Position numbers and translations under genes: made by a program. From Okeania sp. KiyG1 (GTDB taxonomy: Bacteria > Cyanobacteriota > Cyanobacteriia > Cyanobacteriales > Microcoleaceae), in assembly GCF_014132355.1 (NCBI RefSeq), contig NZ_BLZO01000187.1:124001-188000 (forward strand): a DNA stretch of 64,000 nt, written 5' to 3'. Shown here piece after piece: positions 55,409 through 64,000 of the stretch; position 1 is the first letter of the stretch; each line of letters opens with the position of its first letter. The notes beneath the pieces are model-generated. The model searched no databases. It saw nothing but the letters and a program-made list of their open reading frames with translations, and was not told the DNA's origin.

Positions 55409-57232
55409 CTATCCCTCATAGAGAGCAAAGCTTAAAGGATTAATTGTCAAAGTTTGTCCAGATAATAATTTTTCAGGTAAAACAGCATTTTCTCCCATCC
55501 ATTCTCGATCTGAGGAATTAATTAGCTTTTGCCAATTTCCTGTAGGTAGTTGAGGTTCAAATGTCACAGAATGCTTTTCAAAATTCATCAGACTCAATAC
55601 ACTACTTTTTTCTCCCCACCTGTGAAGCAATAGGACATTTTTATCGGCCAAACTTTGTACTTCTATTTGAGTGGTGTCAAGTTTAGCTAATACTGGAATT
55701 TTTTTCCGTAGTTCAATTAACCGTTGATAAAAAGAACGTAAAATTCCATATTTACCTTCCCTAGATTTTTCCCAATTTAATTTAGAGTCCATAAATACTT
55801 TTTCACCTTGAGGATCGGGTACTTCTCCTGACCAATTGAAAGACTTAAATTCTTCTGCCCTACCTTTTCTCACTGCTTCAACTAAGTTAGGATCTCCATG
55901 ACTAACAAAATACAAAAAAGGATTTTCTTCTCCATACTCTTCTCCCATAAATAACATTGGTACAAATGGAGAAATTAAAACTGCTCCTGCTGCTAATTTT
56001 AATCCTTCAAAATTTACTAAAGCTGATAATCTTTCTCCAATTAACCTATTACCTATTTGGTCGTGGTTTTGAATACAGACTACAAATTTTTCTCCTGCAA
56101 AACCTAGAGTTGAATTACCATGATTTCTCTGACGGTGAGGTGAATATTCTCCAGTATAAACATATCCTTCTTTGTAAGACTTTTTCAGAGATTCTATACT
56201 CTTAAAATCAGAATAATATCCAGAACTTTCTCCTGTTAAAAGACTATGTAAAGAGTGATGAAAATCATCACACCATTGAGCATCGTGACCAAACCCTCCA
56301 TTTTCTTTTGAACGTAAAACTCGCACATCATTTAAGTCACTTTCCGCAATTAAATAACGTTTCCAACTACCATTTTTACTAAACTCTTCTACTCGGTCAG
56401 CTAACTGTTGTAAAAAAGGTTCGGCACTCATGTCATAAATGGCATGAACAGCATCTAAACGTAAACCATCAATATGATATTTATCTAACCAATACAAAGT
56501 ATTTTCAATAAAAAAATTACGGACTTCATTACTATATGCGTCGTCAAAATTAACAGCATTACCCCAAGGAGTATGATATTTATCCGTAAAATAAGGACCA
56601 TAATCCCAGAGATAATTTCCTTCTGGACCAAAATGATTATAAACAACGTCCAAAATTACAGAAATGCCTACTTGATGACAAGCATTGACAAGTTGCTTGA
56701 GACCATCCGGTCCACCATAAGAATCTTGGACACCATAAAGATAAACTCCATCGTAGCCCCAGTTGCGATCGCCTGGAAATTGAGCTACGGGCATTATTTC
56801 TATAACGTTTATCCCTAAATCTTTTAATTCTGGCAACCTCGGAATAATTGCTGCAAAAGTTCCTTCGGGAGAAAAAGTACCGACATGAAGTTCATAGATA
56901 ATCATTTCTGCCAAAGGGATACCTTGCCAAGAAGTATCATTCCAGGTAAATTTTTGATGGTCTACTATTTTTGAGGGACCATGTACTCCTTGAGGTTGCC
57001 AGTTAGAGGCGGGGTCTGGTCGGTCAGTTTCTCCGTCTAGTTGGTAAAAGTATAGAGTTTCCGGTTCAATGTCTTTTGCTTCTCCTTGCCAATATCCCCA
57101 TTCATCTTTTTGCAGACCTATTAACTTTTCTTGAGGATGTACAATATGTACAGCTAACTTTTCTCGTAGAGGTGCCCAAACATTAAATTGGCATTGTTTT
57201 TTTTCTGCTGAATAATGGCTACCAACTCTCAT
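55409..57232 (-). CDS. treZ: Malto-oligosyltrehalose trehalohydrolase
   Basis: This GH13 enzyme of about 607 residues releases trehalose from the product of TreY. An N-terminal beta-sandwich (SHYSAEKKQCQFNVWAPLREKL) precedes the barrel. Regions are visible: MPVAQFPGDRNWGYDGVYLYG, VVYNHFGPEGNYL, the nucleophile in DGLRLDAVHAIYD, the acid in YLIAESDLNDVR, and CIQNHDQIGNR. The family-typical MLFMGEEYGEENPF also lies here. The C-terminal beta domain holds VLSLMNFEKHSV. It is upstream of treY on the same strand with a 545-bp spacer. A 106-bp piece of its coding sequence is duplicated at 57344-57449. Confidence 0.95.
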   Translation of the reverse strand: MRVGSHYSAEKKQCQFNVWAPLREKLAVHIVHPQEKLIGLQKDEWGYWQGEAKDIEPETLYFYQLDGETDRPDPASNWQPQGVHGPSKIVDHQKFTWNDTSWQGIPLAEMIIYELHVGTFSPEGTFAAIIPRLPELKDLGINVIEIMPVAQFPGDRNWGYDGVYLYGVQDSYGGPDGLKQLVNACHQVGISVILDVVYNHFGPEGNYLWDYGPYFTDKYHTPWGNAVNFDDAYSNEVRNFFIENTLYWLDKYHIDGLRLDAVHAIYDMSAEPFLQQLADRVEEFSKNGSWKRYLIAESDLNDVRVLRSKENGGFGHDAQWCDDFHHSLHSLLTGESSGYYSDFKSIESLKKSYKEGYVYTGEYSPHRQRNHGNSTLGFAGEKFVVCIQNHDQIGNRLIGERLSALVNFEGLKLAAGAVLISPFVPMLFMGEEYGEENPFLYFVSHGDPNLVEAVRKGRAEEFKSFNWSGEVPDPQGEKVFMDSKLNWEKSREGKYGILRSFYQRLIELRKKIPVLAKLDTTQIEVQSLADKNVLLLHRWGEKSSVLSLMNFEKHSVTFEPQLPTGNWQKLINSSDREWMGENAVLPEKLLSGQTLTINPLSFALYEG

Positions 57233-57343
57233 AAATTGAAATTTCCTTAGACGGTTAAGTTTTGGATCAAATATTATTTGAGAATATATATTTTTTATGA
57301 TTATTCAAACAATTATAATTGAAATTGATGAAATTGGGTTTTC

Positions 57344-57449
57344 AGTTTCTCCGTCTAATTGATAAAAGTATAGAGTTTCCGGGTCAATGTCTTTTGCTTC
57401 TCCTTGCCAATATCCCCATTCATCTTTTTGCAGACCTATTAATTTTTCG
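57344..57449. repeat. Duplicated internal fragment of treZ
   Basis: The stretch matches 57025-57130 of treZ with few changes (CAGTTTCTCCGTCTA, AGAGTTTCCGG, GCCAATATCCCCATTC, GCAGACCTATTAA). It lies in the same orientation about 320 bp upstream of that segment, between the treZ start and the right end of the tnpB element. It is a dead fragment, probably left by the event that placed the element here. Confidence 0.88.
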
Positions 57450-57491
57450 TGAAGTTCTCTCCCCTTAAATCGGAGATTATAACGGGAGCTT

Positions 57492-58772
57492 CTAGAACAA
57501 AGATAATTGAACCCCAGTTTCAGAAGTTTCTTGTCTCACAGGCTGACCAACGTCTAAGCCTCCACAAGCAGACAAGATGATACCCACCTCGTTTAATGCT
57601 TTATTTAATATGTTAATTGCAGCGTTCTCGTCTCTATCTAAAACCGTTTTACACTTAGGACAAGAATGAGTTCTGACTGATAAAGTTTTAGGTACTTTTT
57701 GACCACAATTACTACAATGCATGTGATGTATTGTGAGGGTGTACGGGCGAATGGCCATTCGCCCCTACTTACATGAACACCGCGTTTTACCGCTACTGCA
57801 TTCAATTTTTCAATAAAAGCTCCCCAGGCTACATCGTAAATTGATTTTGAGAGTTTAGTATTTTTAGCTAAACCTTTTATATTAAGGTCTTCTACAGCAA
57901 TTAAATCATACTCTTTAACTAATTTATGAGCAGTTTTATAGTGGAAATCTTCTCTTTGCCTGGCAATATGTTGATGTAGTCTAGCTATTCTATTTTGTGC
58001 CTTTTTCCAGTTGTTAGAACCAATTTCTTTTCTAGCTGCTTTACTTTGTTTTCTAGCTAAATTAGATTGTGCTTTTCTATAGAAATTTGGAACAGAAACA
58101 GTCTCACCAGTATTAGTAGTTAAAAACTCTTTTAAACCTACATCAATACCTACAGAATTTTTGATATTATCTGTAGGAATTAAACTAGGAACTGACTTAT
58201 CTTCCAAACTAAAACTAATATAATAGCCGTCAGCTTTTTTAGTTATAGTTGCTGTTTTGATAACAAACCTATCTGGAATTGGTCTATGAACTATGACTCG
58301 AATCGCACCAAACCTCCTAGTAATTATTTGTTTTCCATCAAATTTAATTACTGCTTTGGGATGATTGACTCTACTGAAACAAAATGACCTTAACTTTCCT
58401 GATTTTTTAAATCTTGGTCGTCCTCCACGTTTACCAGTTTTATCAGGTATTAGCCAACGCTTCCAGGCTTTATCTAACCTTTGTAAGTTAATTTGTTGAA
58501 CTTCGTATGGAGATTTCTTTATAGTCAGGAAATAGCTTTTTTGTCTGTTTAAGTGCTGATTGCTGAAAATAATAATCTGGCAACTCTTGAATCTCGCCAA
58601 TAGGACATGAAATTAATGAACAACGGTCAACTTGACATCTAGTTCTATTTAACCAATCTAGTCTTTGACCTAAAGCATAATTCCAATGCCGTCGTAATAG
58701 TTCCAGCCAATAATCAATTTTGACTGACTGTTTTGGGGTTAGCTTGATTTTATAGCAATGAGTAATTATCAT
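57492..58772 (-). pseudogene. tnpB, one frameshift and one palindrome insertion
   Basis: This is a nearly complete TnpB. It has the N-terminal CYKIKLTPKQSVKIDYWLEL, first RuvC aspartate VGIDVGLKEFL, glutamate LIAVEDLNIKGLA, zinc finger HCSNCGQK..HSCPKC, and final DRDENAAINIL. The frame breaks near 58510 (one base in FPDYKE/SPYEVQQ). Between GVHVS and the zinc finger lies the 28-bp GTAGGGGCGAATGG-family palindrome (57741-57768), which shifts the frame. It is the youngest-looking tnpB in the window. No tnpA partner is present. Confidence 0.88.
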
Positions 58773-58898
58773 AATTTTTATTATACACTTTACTGCTATT
58801 GTTAATTTCTTAACCCCTTAAACCTAATTACTTTAAAAAAAAATTCTAAATTCCACTTCTTGTATTAGTTACATTATTAAAACCCCAACGTTATAGTT

Positions 58899-59441
58899 AT
58901 GGATATCTCATATGTCAGTACAACGGAAGGAGCCTTTCTCCTAAATATTTCTACAGGTAGATTACGATTTCTACTTAACAGTGGCCGAGTTATCGGTGCG
59001 AAAAAAGTCAAAAGACTTTGGCAGATTCCCCTAAATCAGAGGGGAATGCCAGAAATTACGCCTGGTCGTCGTGGTCCAGAACCAACTTGGAACAAAAATC
59101 AACGCACAGCCAATACTTTTATTCATGTTTTGCGAAAGACCATAGACTATAACCGAGACCATGGAACTTCTCACACAGCAGTCGCCGTCAAAGTAGGAAG
59201 TAAAAAAGATTATTGCCACGCGGTAAAAATTCATGGGCCTTGTCAAATAGTCTATCAACCCCATCAACCTAATAATAGTCAAGCCGGAGGTGCCCGTCTA
59301 TGGATTGAAGTAGAACCGGGAAATATAGTAGAGCGAGTATATTTTAGTAATGGAGATTATGGTCCGCCTCCGGAAGTGCTTCAGCAGCGGGCAAAACAAA
59401 AAAGTCGAAAGGCTAAACGCTGTGTATCTGCAACGTTATAG
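58899..59441 (+). CDS. Helix-turn-helix protein of unknown role (180 aa)
   Basis: Residues 1-45 look like an excisionase or MerR-type winged helix (STTEGAFLLNISTGRLRFLLNSGRV, then KRLWQIPL). This class places DNA-binding domains in small regulators and excisionases. The rest (about 65-160) is a beta-rich domain with AVAVKVGSKKDYCHAVKIHGP and GARLWIEVEPG..VERVYFSNGDYGPPPE, and a basic tail. I do not recognise the C-terminal family. The gene is adjacent to the tnpB element, but no att-like site is visible. A regulatory role is likely but unproven. Confidence 0.72.
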   Translation: MDISYVSTTEGAFLLNISTGRLRFLLNSGRVIGAKKVKRLWQIPLNQRGMPEITPGRRGPEPTWNKNQRTANTFIHVLRKTIDYNRDHGTSHTAVAVKVGSKKDYCHAVKIHGPCQIVYQPHQPNNSQAGGARLWIEVEPGNIVERVYFSNGDYGPPPEVLQQRAKQKSRKAKRCVSATL

Positions 59442-59569
59442 TTTTTGACTACTATATATAGTGTTTTTAGGTGAATTTTGGGAAAGGTGTGGCGATCGCT
59501 CCTCCTTAAGTAGAAATCCTCTTGAGGAAAGATAAGAGGATTAAAGCGGTTTTCATTTTGGTAGAAACA

Positions 59570-59599
59570 GTAGGAGCGAATGGCTATTCGCCTCTGTAG
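59570..59599. repeat. Degenerate GTAGGGGCGAATGG-family palindrome
   Basis: GTAGGAGCGAATGG is followed by the imperfect complement CTATTCGCCTCTGTAG. It sits between the two convergent genes and could act as a bidirectional hairpin. Confidence 0.7.
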
Positions 59600-59614
59600 A
59601 ATAGTGTCTAACAA

Positions 59615-62600
59615 TTAATACTCATCTTCCGCCCATTCTGTAACAGGCAGAATTGAAATAGCAGCACCTGGTTCACTATTGGCAACTGTTTTGAGAGTCT
59701 CTGCCAGCCAGTAGAATAATTCACGGAATTTCAAACTATTGAGCAACTTAGGTGGTGTGTTTAAAGGAGCAATTTCTCCCAAGCTAATCATATCTGCTCC
59801 TTGAACAGCAACTACAAAAAAGTTGAGTTTATTCATTTCTACAGCTTGTCTTATACGCTGTGCCGATTTTTGCCAATTGTCAGTTGGGGGGCTACCTATA
59901 ATCAAAAATACCCAGGGTTTTTTAGAATTCTGATAATTTTCTATTTCCTCTAATGCTAAGTCAATTCCTTTGCCTATGGTAGTTGTACCTTCGGCTTTCA
60001 GGGAAGATGGAACAAATTTATCCATACTGACAAATTCTTGAACTGTTCGTCCGTTACTATTACAGGTAATGATGGCTAACTCTATATTCTGGGATGTGTC
60101 AGTGTTGGGTTCAAATTCTCGTTTAAAAGAAGTAATTCCAGCATTTAAGGAATCTATACGCTGACCATACATTGAACTAGATGTATCCAATAGCAAGACG
60201 ACTGGAATCTTAGGTTTAGCTGATAAACTTTTCTGTTCTTGGTTTTGGGAAAGATAATTTTTTGTGCCTGCAGTGGAAAGTAATGGTGTCGATGTTCCTG
60301 GATTAAGGCGATTTCTCAGTGCTTCTAAATGATCTAATTGCAATAACTGAAAATAATTTGATGTTGGATCTCCAGAACTACTATTGCCACTTCCAGTCAT
60401 CATAATTTGAGGATAATTGATTTCCATTTGAGCCATTGCATCCGCCCATTTTCCTTGTGTTTCTATTTGGGTATAAAGTTCAGGACTAAGAGCATTAACC
60501 CTGGCACGAAAAGCATTTATATCTATTTCAGCAAATTTTTTCCTGCGATTTATTTCATCATCGGTATGCAGTTTATTTGCCTTTACTATTGCCTCCTGTT
60601 CCGCAAAATGAGCTTCGCCTTTCTTTTTAGCAATATATACGTCTGTCTCAGCCTGAGTTCGTTTTTCTAGAGCTTTTGTTTCTTCCTTTGTTTGAACCAG
60701 TTGTTGGTTTATTTCTTCAGTTCGTTTTTTTTCCTCAGCCAACTTAGCCTCTTCTTTAGTTTTGATTTGTTCTTGTTTTAAATCTTCTAATTCTTGCCTG
60801 CGTTTATCTAAATCCTCTGGTAAATCAATTGCATTAATATATGTGCCCTCTCCTTCCACACCATTTTTCTTAAGAACATCCTCAATATAAGCTTGAGCTG
60901 CATCTTGAGAATTAACTATTGTTTCTTGAAACTGAATCGCTGTTTTACCAGTAGCAGCTTGTTTAAAGTGACCTTCAACAACTCCGGTTAATACACGAAC
61001 CACAAGATTTCTAATAGCCGGATATTTCTTAATAGTTTTACCATCATCCATTGTTATTTTTTCTACTTCTGCTACTTGCGCTCCAATTTGGCAAACCATC
61101 TTCGGTGCATTTTCAGGAGCAATACGAATCATCTGGGTAAACTGAACTTGGAATTCACGGCCATCGGATGAAGTTAGCTTCAATATTTTGAGCTTGGCGT
61201 CATAATTCAAAGGATGTTTTTCTTCATCTGACCAATTCAGTATGATTTGAGTAGTTGGCACTAACTGCACTTTTTTAATTCTGGTGTTAATAGGGTAGTC
61301 ACCAACCAGAAGAGGTTTTTTTTCAACCCCCTGGTATCCTCCTGGAACTAATTGGTATGTAGATTTATTCTCATCAACAGATGTATTCTGATTATCATCA
61401 TTTTTGTCATACTTTTTCCCAACATAAGAGATAACAACTCCCACCTCTTCATTCTCAATTCTAGTTATTGGTACTTGTTCAACTTCAACAAACCAAGGAT
61501 TTAGTTTCCATTCTCCTTCTTTGATAACCTCTTCTTGTAATCCTATATATCCTCCTAAATCTAGGAATTTTTGTGCATTTTGATAATTATCATGTCCCTC
61601 AATGATCGGTCCGGCAATTACATCTTTAGGGAGTGTTTTCCCCACATTTGTTGTCACAATACCAATTTTACCAGAGCTAATTTTGTAAATTTTTAGTTTC
61701 TTTGGTTCTTCCTTATATTCATTGGCATTTGCCGTCGTAATGACAGTAAAAAAATCGGTATTTATTTTATAGTCACCTTCACTCAAAATAGCAAGTTGCT
61801 TACCTTTTTGTCCTCCATTTTTCAGAAATGCTTCAGCATCTTGAAAATTATTACATTCCACCACTTTACCTAATGTTTGTTCATCAGACTTAGAAGCTCC
61901 TTCGTTGGCAATTACCAGTCCTATTTCTCCTTGAGGAATCCTAATAATAGGAACTTTACGAATAGTGAATATTTCAGGATTAATGTAATAGGTTCCTGTT
62001 TCTAAAGTAGCAATTTGTTTACCTGCTTGCCCCCCATTATCAAAAAAGGCTTGTGCATCCTGAAAATTATTACAATCAACTTTCTTAGCAAAGTTTTTTC
62101 CCTCTTCTAGAGGCTTTCCATATTTTGTTTCTACTAACCCAATTTCTCCAGGACTAATTGTCGTAGCAGAGACTTTTTTAATCTTAAATATATCCGTGTT
62201 AATGTAATATTTACCTGCTCTTAGAGTAGCAAGTTGTTTACCAGCTTGACCCCCATTATCAAAGAAAGCTTGTGCATCCTGAAAATTATTACAATCAACT
62301 TTCTTAGCAAAGTTTTCTCCCTGTTCTAGAGGCTTTCCATCTTGCGTTTCTACTAAGCCTATTTCTTCTGCAGAAATATAAGTAATAGGAACTTTACAAA
62401 TCCTAAATAGTTCGGTATTAATTTGATAGGTTCCTTCCGTTAAAATAGCAAGTTGGTTACCTCTCTGACCTCCTTTTCGGATAAACTCACTTCCATCCTG
62501 AAAGTCATCACAATCAACCACTTTTTCAAAGCTTTCTCCTGGTTTTAAAGAGACTCCATCTTTAGCTTCTACTAAACCTATTTCTTCTGTTCCAATTGAT

Positions 62601-63246
62601 AATTGTTCGACTGGAGTAATCTTAAATAGGTCAGTATTAATTTTGTAAGTTCCTGGCAGTAAAATATCTATTTGTTTGCCAACTTGACCTCCATTATCAA
62701 AGAAGGCTTGCGCATCCTGAAAATTATTACAATTAACTTTATGACCAAAATTTTTACCAGGTTTTAAAGGAGAGCCATCTTGAGCTTCTACTAATCCTAT
62801 TTGATGGGCTTCAATTCTAGTAACTTTAACTTTCCGACACTTAAACATTTCTGTATTGATTTGATAAGTACCATTGGTTAAAATTGCTCGTTGTTTGCCT
62901 ATTTGACCTCCATTATTAAAAAAGCTTCTATATCTTGAAAGTTATTACAATCAACTACTTTCCCAAAGTTTTGTCCTAGTTCAAGAGGATTACCATCCTT
63001 AGCTTCTACTAATCCAATTTCTTCTTGACTAATACTTATAACTGGTACTCTAGTAATCGTATACTGCCCAGGAAAATATCCAAAATGCGGTCCTGGTTCA
63101 AGAATTTTAGCTTGAATGCCTGGTTCTCCATTCAAAGCAATAATTCGACCAGGAGGAAGGCGAAGGGAAAGATTTCGAGCCCATTTTTTGTTAACTATTC
63201 CAATTTCATTATTTTCAATCAAAATAAATCCAGTCAACTTCGGCAT
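59615..63246 (-). CDS. Repeat-module + SPFH-like + coiled coil + vWA protein (one frame break)
   Basis: The joined frame is about 1210 residues. About nine modules of 60-90 residues come first, each of the form I-x-EIGLVEAKDG...LxPGxxF-KVVDCNNFQDAxAFxxNGGQxGKQ-AIL-GTYxINTxxF. An SPFH/band-7-like region follows (LKILKLTSSDGREFQVQFTQMIRI), then about 100 residues of coiled coil (RRQELEDLKQEQIKTKEEAK onward). A C-terminal vWA domain (PVVLLLDTSSSMYGQRIDSL, the DxSxS metal site) is last. Where vWA proteins of this type usually have TDG-PTD this one has IGSPPTD. The break is an A6 run at 62918-62923, and one extra base restores AFFNNGGQIGKQ, matching the other modules. It has no membrane segment. 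The role is unknown. Confidence 0.85.
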
Positions 63247-63777
63247 TTTAGTTCTCCAAACAAAGAAAATTAGGACATAAGTATTCAGGTGCTGGGGTTG
63301 ACAAATAATTATATCTATGTATTTATCGCTTTCCAGAAACCTTTTAGTCTCATTTATAGATTTTTTTAGTATCCATTAGATACAGTTTTCAGTTCTGAAA
63401 CACTGAATCTGGACAAAATGAAGAATAATGTAACCTCAAGACCTGAGTGCTTACATTAAGACAACACTACCTATGAGCACAATTACGAAAATTAGTATCA
63501 TAATTTTTCCTAGTAAATCCTGCTATAACTAGGGTGAGAATGAAATTTTAAAAAGCTTCTGAGTTTCTGATGAGTTTCCGAGTAATTAGAGTTGAATAAT
63601 TTATAATTTAAGGCTTTGATGGAGTAGTATCTTCATTGAGAAATACTATAAAAGTATCCTCTATCAATGTCTGTGTTTGAGATTTATTTGCCAAAATTAA
63701 AAGAAGTAATAGTAGCCATTATAAGGAAGATGGCTAATTTTCTTAGCATTAGCTGATATTTCATTTTTTGTTATTCA
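63247..63777. other. AT-rich upstream spacer
   Basis: No gene, tandem repeat or hairpin of note was seen. It is the upstream region of the SPFH-vWA gene and the downstream region of the truncated gene at the window edge, so a promoter for the former is expected near 63260-63400. Confidence 0.5.
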
Positions 63778-64000
63778 TTAATAGGCTTGATTTACAAGTT
63801 TAAATAAACGCGGGAAAAGACACTTAAAAGTTTCTTGCCAGCTTCTCCAACTTATTTCGTTAGTATTTTGCTTTGGAAAGCTTAAAGAAGGAAGATGTCC
63901 TGGTTTTGCATTTCTAGAAAAATCCAAGTTATCATACCTTTCGATCCAGCTTCTCCCGTCAGACCAACCTACTCTTGTAGCAAATTTCTCTCGGTAAATT
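63778..64000 (-). CDS. 3' end of an unidentified gene (partial)
   Basis: On the minus strand an open frame enters from the window edge and ends at TAA (63778-63780), giving about 73 residues. It reads naturally: REKFATRVGWSDGRSWIERY, FSRNAKPGHLPSLSFPK, EISWRSWQETFKCLFPRLFKLVNQ. Aromatic and charged residues alternate as in a soluble domain. I do not recognise the family. The rest of the gene lies outside the window. Confidence 0.6.
   Translation of the reverse strand, partial: IYREKFATRVGWSDGRSWIERYDNLDFSRNAKPGHLPSLSFPKQNTNEISWRSWQETFKCLFPRLFKLVNQAY

Overview
The window looks like a stretch of an AT-rich filamentous cyanobacterial chromosome. Pointers are scattered HIP1 octamers (GCGATCGC), cyanobacteria-type families (PcxA/CemA proton extrusion protein, DUF3598, Uma2 nucleases, short cyanobacterial Aat), dense short tandem repeats (TTTAGAA, GGGGAGTA, AATTAATAATT, GAAGGAA types), many small inverted-repeat elements and decayed tnpB genes. 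The style resembles Moorena, Okeania or Trichodesmium, but genus is a guess. No rRNA or tRNA gene was found by eye.

Layout. 0-14.6 kb: housekeeping and small genes (nth, rpsN, aat, a DUF3598 gene, a DoxX gene, two secreted paralogues, argD, a toxin-antitoxin pair, a GHL10 hydrolase) separated by repeat-rich spacers, including a 1.6 kb tandem array at 3.95-5.6 kb. 14.6-18 kb: wrecked IS200/IS605-type (tnpB-only) elements and a membrane gene whose 5' end comes from one of them. 18.3-32.6 kb: a large modular glycan-modification cluster. TPR, DUF616 glycosyltransferase, LamG, discoidin (F5/8 type C), fucosyltransferase-like and FkbM methyltransferase modules recur in different orders. Part is a near-identical 1.59 kb tandem duplication. 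32.7-40.9 kb: two small hypothetical genes, two Uma2 genes, fabG, thioredoxin, a tnpB wreck, pcxA and a WcaF-like acetyltransferase. 41.1-43.8 kb: a decayed type ISP restriction-modification gene whose 3' end has been amplified into an array of seven ~230 bp units. 44-50 kb: two family-2 glycosyltransferases, tnpB remnants and a broken group II intron. 50.3-57.2 kb: cobU/cobP, a hypothetical gene and the treZ-treY pair, which makes trehalose from glycogen-type glucans. 57.5-63.3 kb: another tnpB, an HTH protein and a large protein with about nine repeat modules, an SPFH-like region, a coiled coil and a vWA domain. The window ends inside an unidentified minus-strand gene.

The most unusual content is (1) the discoidin-punctuated enzyme array at 22.4-30 kb, (2) the repeat-SPFH-coiled coil-vWA protein, whose layout recalls major vault protein, (3) arrays and palindromes growing out of or into dead mobile genes, and (4) genes ending on the same repeat-supplied GAG-TAG. 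At least ten reading-frame breaks lie in homopolymer runs, and nearly all are repaired by adding one base. This is either systematic homopolymer under-calling in the assembly or real slippage or decay, so every split gene here should be read with that in mind.
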